Assembly: GCF_030687295.1 (NCBI RefSeq) | Contig: NZ_CP117425.1 | Span: 5,522,001 to 5,586,000, forward strand | Origin: Pseudomonas beijingensis | GTDB taxonomy: Bacteria; Pseudomonadota; Gammaproteobacteria; Pseudomonadales; Pseudomonadaceae | Length of the DNA stretch: 64,000 bases | Reading direction: 5' to 3' | Part shown: positions 8,386 through 18,157 of the stretch, piece after piece | Layout of the letters: each line of letters starts with the position of its first letter | Position numbering within the stretch: the first letter of the stretch is position 1 | Notes under the pieces: model-generated | Databases searched by the model: none | What the model saw: the letters and a program-made list of their open reading frames with translations, nothing else | Told to the model about the DNA's origin: nothing | Position numbers and translations under genes: made by a program

Positions 8386-8915
8386 TGGTCACCTCCCTGC
8401 GCCTGGGGTTGGCGGCACAGGGGCAGCGCCTGCTCGATGGCATCGCGAATGTTGTTGTAGGCGCCGCACCGACAAAGGTTGCCGCTCATCAGTTCACTGA
8501 TCTGTGCGCGGCTCTGCGCCCTGCCCTCGTTGGCCAGCCCCACCGCCGAACAGATCTGCCCCGGCGTGCAGTAACCGCACTGGAACGCGTCATGGGTGAT
8601 GAACGCCTGCTGCATGGGGTGCAAGGCCTCATCGCCGGCCAGGCCTTCGATGGTGGTCAACTCGGCGCCGTCGCACATCACCGCCAGGGTCAGGCAGGCA
8701 TTGATCCGCTTGCCATCGCGCAGCACCGTACAGGCGCCGCACTGGCCGTGGTCGCAGCCTTTCTTGCTGCCCACCAGGTCCAGCTGCTCACGCAGCAGGT
8801 CCAACAAGGTGGTCCAGGCCAGCACTTGCAACTCGCGCACTTGGCCATTGAGGGTCAGACGGATCGGATGACGGACGAAGGCCGCCGGCGTCGCTTCGGA
8901 CAGGGTCGCGCTCAT
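8382..8915 (-). CDS. Aldehyde oxidoreductase [2Fe-2S] subunit (PaoA-like)
   Basis: 177 residues from the ATG at 8915, which has GAGGTG 6 bases upstream. Two clusters are evident: the plant-ferredoxin type motif CDHGQCGAC...C in the N-terminal half, and the second-cluster motif CGYCTPGQ...CRCG in the C-terminal half. This is the electron-transfer subunit and the first gene of the operon. E. coli PaoA has a long Tat signal (RR motif). None is visible here: the protein begins with a short tail (SATLSEATPAAFVRHP) and no hydrophobic stretch. The complex is therefore likely cytoplasmic. Confidence 0.87.
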   Translation of the reverse strand: MSATLSEATPAAFVRHPIRLTLNGQVRELQVLAWTTLLDLLREQLDLVGSKKGCDHGQCGACTVLRDGKRINACLTLAVMCDGAELTTIEGLAGDEALHPMQQAFITHDAFQCGYCTPGQICSAVGLANEGRAQSRAQISELMSGNLCRCGAYNNIRDAIEQALPLCRQPQAQGGDQ

Positions 8916-9054
8916 GGAACACCTCACGGTTGGTCGTACTCGCGGCGTTTTGGGAAACCGCCGTCATAAGGGGTACGACTTCAGGGTGGGGTGAAGCGTT
9001 CAAGGCAATTGCGATGCGGCTAAAACGCAAGAAGCATGGATTCAACTGGCCTGT

Positions 9055-9100
9055 GCGGTATATATGTACCGCATCGAGTGTAATGTATCGCCTTACACTC
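9055..9100. promoter_or_regulatory. Two adjacent dyads in the higBA promoter region
   Basis: Two inverted repeats lie just before higB: GCGGTA-N6-TACCGC (9055-9072) and GAGTGTAA-N9-TTACACTC (9076-9100). Toxin-antitoxin operons are usually autorepressed by their antitoxin bound at such dyads; assigning them to HigA is inference. The second dyad ends 6 bases before the toxin start codon. Confidence 0.55.
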
Positions 9101-9106
9101 TATTCC

Positions 9107-9385
9107 ATGATTAAATCCTTCCAGCACAAAGGCCTCAGACTCTTTTATGAGACGGGGTCGACCCGTGGTAGCCGGGCGGACCACGGAAAACGCCTGGCCC
9201 GTATGCTCCAGTTCATGGACAGGGCGCAGGCCGCCAACGACTTGGATATTCCCGGATGGCGATTGCATCCGCTCAAGGGTGAGCTGGATGGATACTGGTC
9301 GCTGGGGGTTTCGGGAAACTGGCGGGTTATTTTTCGTTTCATCGGGTCCGATATCGAACTGGTCGATTATCTGGACTACCACTGA
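9107..9385 (+). CDS. higB: HigB-type toxin of the RelE/ParE superfamily
   Basis: 92 residues, the usual size for HigB. The C-terminal half has the family pattern (GNWRVIFRF followed by ELVDYLDYH) and the N-terminal half has the ARMLQFMDRAQAANDLDIPG segment typical of the plasmid-killer group (PF05015). HigB toxins cleave mRNA at the ribosome. The ATG at 9107 is chosen because it gives the canonical N-terminus (MIKSFQHKGLRLFYE); an upstream extension would read through the operator dyads. The toxin gene comes first and the antitoxin second, as usual for higBA. Confidence 0.88.
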   Translation: MIKSFQHKGLRLFYETGSTRGSRADHGKRLARMLQFMDRAQAANDLDIPGWRLHPLKGELDGYWSLGVSGNWRVIFRFIGSDIELVDYLDYH

Positions 9386-9400
9386 TCAGGAGGCTGGAAC

Positions 9401-9688
9401 ATGCCCATGCACAATCCGCCACACCCTGGCGAAACCTTGCGGCTGGACGTGTTGCCCGCGCTGGGCATCACGGTCACCGAACTGGCGCGACACCTGGGCT
9501 TCGCCCGGCCTCATCTCTCCCGGGTCTTGCATGGTCATGCGCCCTTCAGCCCCGATCTGGCCGTGCGCCTGGAACGGGCCGGGATCGGCAAGGCCAGGGT
9601 CTGGCTGGGTGTCCAGACTGACTACGATTTGTGGCAGGCCGAGCGGCGTGAACAGCCTGTGATCGAACCCTTCCCACAGCACGCTTGA
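9401..9688 (+). CDS. higA: HigA-type antitoxin, XRE-family DNA-binding protein
   Basis: 95 residues with the HigA/VapI N-terminus (HPGETLRLDVLPALGIT) followed by a helix-turn-helix (TELARHLGFARPHLSRVLHG, about residues 25-44). It starts 15 bases after the toxin stop, behind AGGAGG. HigA neutralises HigB by direct binding and represses the operon. The C-terminus ends in a short polar tail. No sign of a mobile element flanks the pair. Confidence 0.88.
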   Translation: MPMHNPPHPGETLRLDVLPALGITVTELARHLGFARPHLSRVLHGHAPFSPDLAVRLERAGIGKARVWLGVQTDYDLWQAERREQPVIEPFPQHA

Positions 9689-9694
9689 CGTCTG

Positions 9695-10261
9695 TCAGGC
9701 CAGCAACTCCGCCGCCACCACGCTCCTCACGCCCTTGCCGCTGAGTTGTTCCACCAGCATCAAGGCGAACGCCAGGGCGGCGGCCGAGCCTTGGGCGGTG
9801 ATGCAGTTGCCATCCACCACCACGGGTTGATCGACGAAGCTGCAACCGGACAGTTGCTGGCTCACTGCCGGCAAGCAGGTCATGCGCCGCTGGCGCAGAA
9901 GGCCGCACGCCTGCAGCGCCAGGGCCGGGGCTTCGGCGATGGCGGCGAAGAAACGTCCGGCGGCGGCCTGGTCCTTGAGCAGTTGTTGCAGCGGCTGGTG
10001 GGCCGCCAGGTGTTGGGCGCCAATGATGCCGCCCGGCAGGACGATCAGGTCGAAATCTTGCGCAAGCACGTCCACCAGCATGCCATCGGCCGTCAGGCGC
10101 GTGCCGCGGGCGCAGGTGAGCATGCGTCGCCCTTCGATGCTCGCCACCACGGTTTCGATCTGCGCTCGACGCAACACGTCGATCAAGGTGACCGTCTGCA
10201 AGTCGTCGACACCCTCGGCGACGGCTATCAGGGCTCGGGGGATCTTGGTTCCAGGAATCAT
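9695..10261 (-). CDS. DJ-1/PfpI family protein lacking the catalytic cysteine
   Basis: 188 residues with a full DJ-1/YajL fold pattern: GVDDLQTVTLIDVLRRA near the start, the LPGGIIGAQ loop at 75-83, and the family C-terminus. The usual nucleophile elbow AICAAP reads AIAEAP: Ala109 stands where human DJ-1 has Cys106. Gln22 replaces the catalytic Glu18, and Leu replaces the His of the TTHP segment. The reading frame is intact and well conserved elsewhere, so this is a substituted homologue rather than a decayed gene. Glyoxalase, deglycase or protease activity of the standard kind is unlikely. Single gene, convergent with higA. Confidence 0.8.
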   Translation of the reverse strand: MIPGTKIPRALIAVAEGVDDLQTVTLIDVLRRAQIETVVASIEGRRMLTCARGTRLTADGMLVDVLAQDFDLIVLPGGIIGAQHLAAHQPLQQLLKDQAAAGRFFAAIAEAPALALQACGLLRQRRMTCLPAVSQQLSGCSFVDQPVVVDGNCITAQGSAAALAFALMLVEQLSGKGVRSVVAAELLA

Positions 10262-10290
10262 GGGCGCTCTCCGCTGGATGATGCTTGTAG

Positions 10291-10387
10291 TGTAGGAGCT
10301 GCCGAAGGCTGCGATCTTTTGATATGCGATTGAGATTCAAGCGTCAGAGGAAAGATCGCCGCCTCGCTGCGCTCGGCAGCTCCTACA
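10291..10387. repeat. REP-like inverted pair, TGTAGGAGCTGCCGA family
   Basis: Arms TGTAGGAGCTGCCGA and TCGGCAGCTCCTACA flank a spacer that also contains the pairing segments GATCTTT / AAAGATC. This family differs in sequence from the GTGGGAGC REP and occurs once in the window. It fills the gap between the DJ-1-like gene and the DUF4879 gene, both on the minus strand. Confidence 0.75.
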
Positions 10388-10421
10388 CAGCGTTTATGCA
10401 GTTCCTACGCGGGGAGGCGGA

Positions 10422-10874
10422 CTATTTGATGTACAGCTCGGCCGACATCCGGTTGCCCGGTGCGTTGATCGACTGGTTGCTGAAGCTGAAGGTGCCCTCT
10501 TGCTTGCCCTTCAGATCGAAGATGTACAAATAGCCGACGACTTTGGTCCGCACCGAGCAGTCATTGAGATTGCCATTGCTGTACGCACACACTGGCGAGC
10601 GGGTGCCGTCGACTTCAAAGCCGTCCAGGGTGACATGGGGCTGGTGGCCATAGCCGACCTCCAGCACATAGACCTTGATCGTCGGGCCGTGGTCGCAACG
10701 CGTCTGCGCCTGCCCTTGGGCGATGTCCTCGAAGCCACAGGCCGGCGACTCGACCTTGAGCACCTTGACTTCACTCAAGGGCGGCGCCGACGCGGCAGTG
10801 GCGGCCTGCCCGGGCAGCCACAGGCCCAGCGCGCAGCTCATGGCCGCCAGCAGTTTTTTATTCATGTGAACCAT
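10422..10874 (-). CDS. Secreted DUF4879 protein
   Basis: 150 residues with a signal peptide (NKKLLAAMSCALGLWLPGQA, cleaved near residue 25). The mature part has four cysteines (ACGF, TRCD, PVCA, NDCS), suited to two disulfides in the periplasm or outside the cell. The segment TIKVYVLEVGYGH resembles DUF4879, the family of Bacillus YolA, which has no assigned function. GGAGG lies 5 bases before the ATG at 10874; the ATG at 10865 is the alternative start. Single gene divergent from the purine permease. Confidence 0.65.
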   Translation of the reverse strand: MVHMNKKLLAAMSCALGLWLPGQAATAASAPPLSEVKVLKVESPACGFEDIAQGQAQTRCDHGPTIKVYVLEVGYGHQPHVTLDGFEVDGTRSPVCAYSNGNLNDCSVRTKVVGYLYIFDLKGKQEGTFSFSNQSINAPGNRMSAELYIK

Positions 10875-11078
10875 AGAGACCTCCCGGAACCGCGCGCAGT
10901 ATGGCCCACTTGGCGCGTTGGCAAAACATCGACGACGATCGCAGCCACAACGCTACGCTGCTGGTATGATGCGCGGCTTTTTCCGACCCGCAGAAAATTC
11001 CCGGGCGCCGCTGGCGACCTGTGCTTTGCTGTTGAGGTCGATACATTCACGGCGCCGGGCGCGCCACGGGGAGCAGAC

Positions 11079-12374
11079 ATGCTGGAAAGGCTGTTTCAAC
11101 TCAAGGCACACAACACCAACGTGCGGACCGAGATCCTGGCGGGCGTCACGACCTTCCTGGCCATGGCCTACATTCTGTTCGTCAACCCGAGCATCCTCGG
11201 CGAAACCGGCATGGACAAAGGCGCGGTGTTCGTCGCCACCTGCCTGGCGGCGGCCATTGGTTCCACGGTCATGGGCCTGATCGCCAACTACCCGATCGCC
11301 CTAGCGCCGGGCATGGGCCTGAATGCCTTCTTCACCTACACCGTGGTCCTGCACATGGGTCACACCTGGCAAGTGGCGCTGGGCGCGGTGTTCATCTCCG
11401 CCGTACTGTTCTTCCTGCTATCGATTTTTCGCATTCGCGAGTGGATCATCAACAGCATCCCGCTGCCGCTGCGCTCGGCCATTGCCGCCGGTATCGGCCT
11501 GTTCCTGGCGCTGATCGCCCTGAACAATGCCGGCATCGTGGTGAAAAACCCGGCGACCATGGTCGGCCTCGGCGACTTGAAACAACCGGCGCCGATCCTC
11601 GCGACCCTCGGCTTTGTCCTGATCGTCGCCCTCGAAGCACTGAAAGTGCGTGGCGCCGTGCTGATCGGCATCCTGGCGGTCACCCTCGTCTCGATCCTGA
11701 TGGGCTTCACCCCGTTCGGCGGCATCATCTCCGCGCCGCCGTCCCTGGCCCCAACCTTCCTGCAACTGGACATCAAGGGCGCCCTGGACATTGGCCTGGT
11801 GAGCGTGATCTTCGCGTTCCTGTTCGTCGACCTGTTCGACAACTCCGGCACCCTGATCGGCGTCGCCAAGCGCGCCGGGCTGATGGGCAAGGACGGCCAC
11901 ATGCCGAAAATGGGCCGTGCGCTGATCGCCGACAGCACCGCGGCCATGGCCGGTTCGCTGCTGGGCACCTCCACCACCACCAGCTACATCGAGTCGGCGG
12001 CGGGCGTCAGTGCTGGCGGCCGTACAGGCCTGACCGCCATCGTGGTGGCGATCCTGTTCCTGCTGGCGCTGTTCTTCTCGCCACTGGCTGCCAGCGTTCC
12101 GGCCTTCGCCACTGCGCCGGCCTTGTTGTTCGTCGCCGTGCTGATGACTTCGGGCCTGGCGGAAATCGACTGGGATGACATCACCGTCGCCGCCCCGGTG
12201 GTGATCACTGCCCTGGCGATGCCATTCACTTATTCCATCGCCAACGGCATCGCTTTCGGTTTCATCGCCTGGACCGCCATCAAACTGGTGTCTGGCCGTG
12301 GCCGTGAGCTGAACTCGGCGCTGGTCATTCTGTCGATCCTGTTCGTGATCAAGTTGGGTTGGTTCAACGCATGA
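11079..12374 (+). CDS. NCS2-family purine/xanthine permease
   Basis: 431 residues with 12-14 hydrophobic helices. The signature segments are those of the AzgA/AdeP-GhxP branch of NCS2: [22 protein letters not shown], and the helix-8 and helix-10 segments [13 protein letters not shown] and [13 protein letters not shown]. These import adenine, guanine or hypoxanthine with H+; which base cannot be told here. The ATG has GGGGAG 8 bases upstream. The stop codon overlaps the trmA start (ATGA). Confidence 0.85.
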   Translation: MLERLFQLKAHNTNVRTEILAGVTTFLAMAYILFVNPSILGETGMDKGAVFVATCLAAAIGSTVMGLIANYPIALAPGMGLNAFFTYTVVLHMGHTWQVALGAVFISAVLFFLLSIFRIREWIINSIPLPLRSAIAAGIGLFLALIALNNAGIVVKNPATMVGLGDLKQPAPILATLGFVLIVALEALKVRGAVLIGILAVTLVSILMGFTPFGGIISAPPSLAPTFLQLDIKGALDIGLVSVIFAFLFVDLFDNSGTLIGVAKRAGLMGKDGHMPKMGRALIADSTAAMAGSLLGTSTTTSYIESAAGVSAGGRTGLTAIVVAILFLLALFFSPLAASVPAFATAPALLFVAVLMTSGLAEIDWDDITVAAPVVITALAMPFTYSIANGIAFGFIAWTAIKLVSGRGRELNSALVILSILFVIKLGWFNA

Positions 12375-13450
12375 CTTTTGATTCCCAGGCCTACGCCGCC
12401 CAGTTGCAGGACAAGGTTACTCGCTTGCGTGACCTGCTGGCGCCCTTCGATGCACCGGAACCTGCGGTGTTCGATTCGCCCCTGAAAAACTTTCGCCTGC
12501 GAGCCGAATTCCGTCTCTGGCGCGAGGCTGGCGAACGGCACTACGCAATGTTCTCCCAGGACGACAAGCGCACACCGATCCTCATCGAGGAATTTCCCAT
12601 TGCCAGCCTGCGCATCAACCAGTTGATGCCGCAACTCAAGGCCGCCTGGCAAGCCAGTGCGCCCCTGAGCCATAAGCTGTTCCAGGTGGAGTTCCTGACC
12701 ACCCTGGCCGGCGATGCGATGATCACCCTGTGCTATCACCGCCCGTTGGACGAGCACTGGCACGTCGCTGCCTCGAAACTGGCGGCCGACCTGGGCGTGA
12801 GCATCATCGGTCGCTCCAAGGGCAAGCGGGAAGTGATCGGCCATGACTACGTGGTGGAGAAACTCGACGTCGGCGGTCGTACCTTCAGCTATCGCCAGCC
12901 CGAAGGCGCCTTCACCCAGCCCAACGGCACGGTGAACCAGAAGATGCTCAACTGGGCTTTTGAAGCCTTGGGCGAACGCAACGACGATCTGCTGGAGTTG
13001 TACTGCGGCAACGGCAACTTCACCCTGCCCCTGGCCACCCGCGTGCGCAAAGTACTGGCCACCGAAATCAGCAAGACCTCGGTGAACGCTGCGTTGAGCA
13101 ACCTCAGCGAGAATGCTGTGGATAACGTCACGCTGGTGCGCCTGTCCGCCGAAGAACTGACCGAAGCCTTGAACGAAGTCCGGCCGTTCCGCCGCCTGCA
13201 GGGCATCGACCTGAAAAGCTATGAATTCGGCAGCGTCTTTGTCGACCCGCCTCGCGCCGGCATGGACCCGGACACCTGCGAGCTGACCCGACGTTTCGAC
13301 AACATCCTGTACATCTCCTGCAACCCTGACACCCTCGCCGCGAACATTGCGCAACTGAACGACACCCACCGCATCACGCGCTGCGCGTTGTTCGATCAAT
13401 TTCCTTGGACCCATCACATGGAGTCCGGGGTGTTGTTGACACGTCGTTAA
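12371..13450 (+). CDS. trmA: tRNA (uracil-5-)-methyltransferase TrmA
   Basis: 359 residues, close to the E. coli enzyme. Features: the SAM region ([15 protein letters not shown]), the DPPRAG motif, and the ISCNPDTL segment with the nucleophilic cysteine of class uracil-5 methyltransferases. It forms m5U54 (ribothymidine) in the T-loop of tRNA. It starts inside the permease stop codon, so translation is probably coupled though the functions are unrelated. Confidence 0.95.
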   Translation: MTFDSQAYAAQLQDKVTRLRDLLAPFDAPEPAVFDSPLKNFRLRAEFRLWREAGERHYAMFSQDDKRTPILIEEFPIASLRINQLMPQLKAAWQASAPLSHKLFQVEFLTTLAGDAMITLCYHRPLDEHWHVAASKLAADLGVSIIGRSKGKREVIGHDYVVEKLDVGGRTFSYRQPEGAFTQPNGTVNQKMLNWAFEALGERNDDLLELYCGNGNFTLPLATRVRKVLATEISKTSVNAALSNLSENAVDNVTLVRLSAEELTEALNEVRPFRRLQGIDLKSYEFGSVFVDPPRAGMDPDTCELTRRFDNILYISCNPDTLAANIAQLNDTHRITRCALFDQFPWTHHMESGVLLTRR

Positions 13451-13492
13451 ACGCTGGGGCGATCTCCCCTCTGGGCTGGACTGGGCAAAGCT

Positions 13493-13568
13493 CTGTGGGA
13501 GCAAGGCTTGCCCGCGATACAGGTAGAAATTGAGTCGCCTGTATCGCGGGCAAGCCTTGCTCCCACAG
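13493..13568. repeat. REP inverted pair
   Basis: CTGTGGGAGCAAGGCTTGCC and its near-perfect inverse (identical apart from the last base) lie about 40 bases past the trmA stop, with a short spacer whose inner bases CGATACAGG / CCTGTATCG also pair. This makes an almost continuous long hairpin. It separates trmA from the quinate cluster. Confidence 0.85.
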
Positions 13569-13661
13569 ATAAAATCCCTCGCCACAATTGCCCTCCCTCA
13601 CTTCCCAACAATGGTCATGTTCGATCATCGAACACTTATTGCCCGATGACCGCTGCTTTAT

Positions 13662-13688
13662 TTGACCAAATTAACCATCTAGTACAAT
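13662..13688 (+). promoter_or_regulatory. Candidate aroQ promoter with shared operator motif
   Basis: TTGACC (13662-13667) and TACAAT (13683-13688) resemble -35 and -10 elements, although the 15-base spacing is short. Between and overlapping them lies TAAC-N6-GTACA (13672-13686). The same motif occurs in the quiC/MFS divergent region, so it may be the operator of the TetR regulator of this cluster. Confidence 0.45.
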
Positions 13689-13746
13689 TTATCTCCACCG
13701 GCTGAAACCCCGCCGACACCAACAATAAAAATGTGGAGAAATTGCG

Positions 13747-14187
13747 ATGCCTCCGATCGTTCTGGTGCTCAACGGCCCGAACCTGAACCTGCTCGGCACC
13801 CGCGAGCCGGCAACCTACGGCCACGAAACCCTGGCTGACATCTCGTCGCTGTGTGGCCGCGCCGCTGAAGAATTCGGCCTGGGCGTGGAATTTCGCCAGA
13901 CCAACCAGGAAGGCGAATTGCTCGACTGGATTCACGGTGCCCGTGGCCGGTGTGCCGGTATCGTCATCAACCCGGCGGCCTGGACTCATACATCCGTGGC
14001 GATCCGCGATGCGCTGGTGGCCAGCGAAGTGCCGGTCATCGAAGTTCACCTGTCCAACGTCCACTCCCGCGAGACCTTCCGCCATCACTCCTTCGTCTCA
14101 TCCGTCGCTATCGGCGTGATGTGCGGGTTTGGCAGCCATGGTTATCGCCTGGCCCTGGAACATTTCAGTCAGCGGTTGAAGGGTTGA
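13747..14187 (+). CDS. aroQ: Type II 3-dehydroquinate dehydratase
   Basis: 146 residues, the standard length. Features: the N-terminal [14 protein letters not shown], the flexible lid with Arg, the catalytic NPAAWTHTS segment, and the EVHLSN and FRHHSF motifs with the catalytic His. It interconverts 3-dehydroquinate and 3-dehydroshikimate. Here it lies in a catabolic setting: it overlaps the quinate/shikimate dehydrogenase gene by one base and is near a dehydroshikimate dehydratase. It is therefore probably the degradative copy and not the only aroQ of the genome. TGGAGA precedes the ATG. Confidence 0.93.
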   Translation: MPPIVLVLNGPNLNLLGTREPATYGHETLADISSLCGRAAEEFGLGVEFRQTNQEGELLDWIHGARGRCAGIVINPAAWTHTSVAIRDALVASEVPVIEVHLSNVHSRETFRHHSFVSSVAIGVMCGFGSHGYRLALEHFSQRLKG

Positions 14188-15044
14188 TGAGCATGTCGAA
14201 TATCACTGTGCTCGCCGGCCTGATCGGCGCGGGCATCCAGGCCTCTCGCACACCAGCCCTCCATGAACGCGAAGGCGATGCCCAGGGCATGCGTTACCTC
14301 TATCGGCTGATCGACCTCGATGCCTTGCAACTCGACAGCGGCGCCCTGCCCGATTTACTGAGCGCCGCCGAGCGCATGAACTTCACCGGCCTGAACATTA
14401 CCTTCCCCTGCAAGCAGGCGATCATCCCGTTGCTCGATGAGCTTTCACCCGAGGCCCGAGGCATTGGCGCAGTGAATACCGTGGTGTGGAAGAATGGCAA
14501 ACGCATCGGCCACAACACCGATTGCCTGGGGTTCGCCGAAGGTTTCCGTCGCGGCCTGGGTGATGTTTCCCGTCGACGCGTGGTTCAGATGGGCGCCGGT
14601 GGCGCTGGCGCGGCCGTGGCCCACGCGCTGCTGGCAGAAGGCGTACAGACGCTGAGTATCTTTGATGTCGAGGTCAGCCGTGCCGAGGCCCTGGCAAATA
14701 ACCTGAACCAACACTTCGGCGCCGGCCGCGCCCGGGCCGGGCATGACTTGACCAGCGCCATGGCCGAAGCCGATGGCCTGGTGAACACGACGCCCATGGG
14801 CATGGCGAAACTGCCAGGCATGCCAGTGCCGGTCGAATTGTTGCGGGGCGAGTTGTGGGTTGCGGAAATCGTTTACTTCCCGCTGGAAACCGAACTGCTG
14901 CGCAACGCCCGTGCCCTCGGCTGCCGCACGCTGGATGGCGGCAACATGGCGGTGTTCCAGGCGGTGAAGGCCTTCGAGCTGTTCAGCGGCGTGGCGCCGG
15001 ATGCGCAGCGGATGCTGGCGCATTTTCAAAGCATGAATCACTAA
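14187..15044 (+). CDS. Quinate/shikimate dehydrogenase (NAD-type AroE homologue)
   Basis: 285 residues. It has the substrate motif SRTP near residue 20, catalytic Lys in NITFPCKQ and Asp in HNTDCLGF, and a GAGGAG dinucleotide fold. The ligand-side SRTP in place of the SxSP of biosynthetic AroE, and the LHEREG stretch, match the Corynebacterium-type quinate/shikimate dehydrogenase. An Asp after the second beta strand (FDVEVSRA) suggests NAD rather than NADP. It would oxidise quinate to dehydroquinate or shikimate to dehydroshikimate. The start at 14187 overlaps the aroQ stop (TGATG); an in-frame ATG at 14193 is possible. Confidence 0.85.
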   Translation: MSMSNITVLAGLIGAGIQASRTPALHEREGDAQGMRYLYRLIDLDALQLDSGALPDLLSAAERMNFTGLNITFPCKQAIIPLLDELSPEARGIGAVNTVVWKNGKRIGHNTDCLGFAEGFRRGLGDVSRRRVVQMGAGGAGAAVAHALLAEGVQTLSIFDVEVSRAEALANNLNQHFGAGRARAGHDLTSAMAEADGLVNTTPMGMAKLPGMPVPVELLRGELWVAEIVYFPLETELLRNARALGCRTLDGGNMAVFQAVKAFELFSGVAPDAQRMLAHFQSMNH

Positions 15045-15075
15045 GACCGGGTGACAATCCCTTGTGGGAATGACT

Positions 15076-15164
15076 TGTGGGAGCGAGCTTGCTCGCGATG
15101 GCGGCGTGTCAGTCACTTCAATACCGACTGATCCACCGCTATCGCGAGCAAGCTCGCTCCCACA
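15076..15164. repeat. REP inverted pair
   Basis: TGTGGGAGCGAGCTTGCTCG and its inverse, with inner pairing arms around GTGTCAGT / ACTGATCCAC. It lies in the gap between the convergent dehydrogenase and tetR genes and could end transcripts from both. Confidence 0.85.
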
Positions 15165-15192
15165 TAAGCCCGCACACACATCAGGTTCGGTG

Positions 15193-15870
15193 TCAGGCCT
15201 GCAAGTATCTCAACACCGACTCACACACCATCTGCCGATGCCGCTGCTTGACCGCTTCGTCCGACAAATCGATCTGAAAGATCTCACCGAACGTCTGGCG
15301 ATTGGATACCCGGTAGAAACAGAACGAGCTGATCAGCAGATGCACATCCAGCGGCTCGAGGCCGGCACGGAACACGCCCTCTTCGGCGCCCCGCCGCAAG
15401 ATCACGCCCAGGGAATCGAGGATGGTGTTGGTCATCGCCTTGATCGTGCCTGACTGCTTCACGTATTCGGCGTTGTGGATATTCTCGATGCAGACGATGC
15501 GCACGAAATCCACGTTGCGATCGTGGTGGTCGAAGGTGAATTCCACCAGGCGCCGGATCGCGTCGACCGGGGCCAGTTCCGCCAGATGCAAGCGGCTCTC
15601 GGTGGTGCGGATATCGCCGTAGAGTTTTTCCAGCACCTCGACGTACAACTGCTCCTTGCTGCCGAAGTAGTAGTAGATCATGCGCTTGGAGGTGTGGATG
15701 CGCTCGGCAATGGCATCAACCCGGGCGCCGGCCAGGCCTTGCTGGACGAACTCGACGATGGCTTCCTGAAGAATGTTTTCCCGGGTCTTTTCCGGGTTGT
15801 TCTTGCGACTCTTGCGCGGCGTGGCGACGGGTTCGTCGAGCGCTGCGGAAAGCTCTGGATTCATAGTCAT
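15193..15870 (-). CDS. TetR-family regulator of the quinate/shikimate cluster
   Basis: About 225 residues. An N-terminal helix-turn-helix region follows a basic linker (NPEKTRENILQEAIVEFVQQG, then VDAIAERIHTSKRMIYYYFGSKEQLY). The C-terminal ligand-binding half resembles TetR_C proteins of aromatic catabolism. It lies just downstream of the dehydroshikimate dehydratase gene on the same strand, so it is the obvious candidate local repressor or activator. The start is uncertain: ATGs at 15891, 15870 and 15864 all lack a strong ribosome site. 15870 was preferred because 15891 lies inside an inverted repeat. Confidence 0.78.
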   Translation of the reverse strand: MTMNPELSAALDEPVATPRKSRKNNPEKTRENILQEAIVEFVQQGLAGARVDAIAERIHTSKRMIYYYFGSKEQLYVEVLEKLYGDIRTTESRLHLAELAPVDAIRRLVEFTFDHHDRNVDFVRIVCIENIHNAEYVKQSGTIKAMTNTILDSLGVILRRGAEEGVFRAGLEPLDVHLLISSFCFYRVSNRQTFGEIFQIDLSDEAVKQRHRQMVCESVLRYLQA

Positions 15871-15888
15871 TGCGGGGCTCACGGCCAT

Positions 15889-15928
15889 CACTGCACAGGC
15901 TGGCGATTATGGGCCGCACCGTGCAGTG
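15889..15928. promoter_or_regulatory. Inverted repeat CACTGCAC-N24-GTGCAGTG before tetR
   Basis: Perfect 8-base arms at 15889-15896 and 15921-15928 lie in the 103-base gap between the quiC stop and the tetR start. It may be a terminator-like hairpin for quiC, or a loop or operator for tetR autoregulation. No T-run follows on either strand, so the function is open. Confidence 0.35.
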
Positions 15929-15973
15929 AAGGAAGCCACGGCGTTGCCCTTTACCGCAGCGTTTACGATTTCC

Positions 15974-17875
<1,902 letters not shown>

Positions 17876-17986
17876 GACGTCGGCTCCCGGGACAGGCATC
17901 GGCGACAAAAGGTGCGCCGCTTTTGAAAATGCTCTTAAAAGAGTCAGCCGATTATTGAGCTGCCGGTTTCTTTCAGCAATTTAATA

Positions 17987-18001
17987 TGTACCATTCAGTT
18001 A
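17987..18001 (-). promoter_or_regulatory. Candidate operator TAAC-N6-GTACA between quiC and the MFS gene
   Basis: Read on the minus strand this is TAAC-TGAATG-GTACA. It is directly followed by TATTAA, a possible -10 for quiC. The aroQ promoter region carries the same TAAC-N6-GTACA with GTACA again abutting the -10. Its imperfect dyad (C/TTAAC with GTACA) suits a TetR-type dimer. A palindromic CTCTT-AA-AAGAG (17932-17943) lies downstream toward quiC. Confidence 0.4.
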
Positions 18002-18157
18002 GTTTTTTGGGCGATTATCGAACAAAATGCCGATTGCCGAATTGACGATTTTTTGCTCACTGCGCACCATCGCTCCCACATCGGCCCAGGCCCTGATCGC
18101 CGACGTCGATGGACAGACCCAGACCGACCATAAGAATTTCAAAAACGGGTACACGCT

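Noticed and set aside
12230..13585. 451-codon minus-strand frame over trmA
   Set aside because: Antisense to trmA and starts inside a REP element; no recognisable domain.
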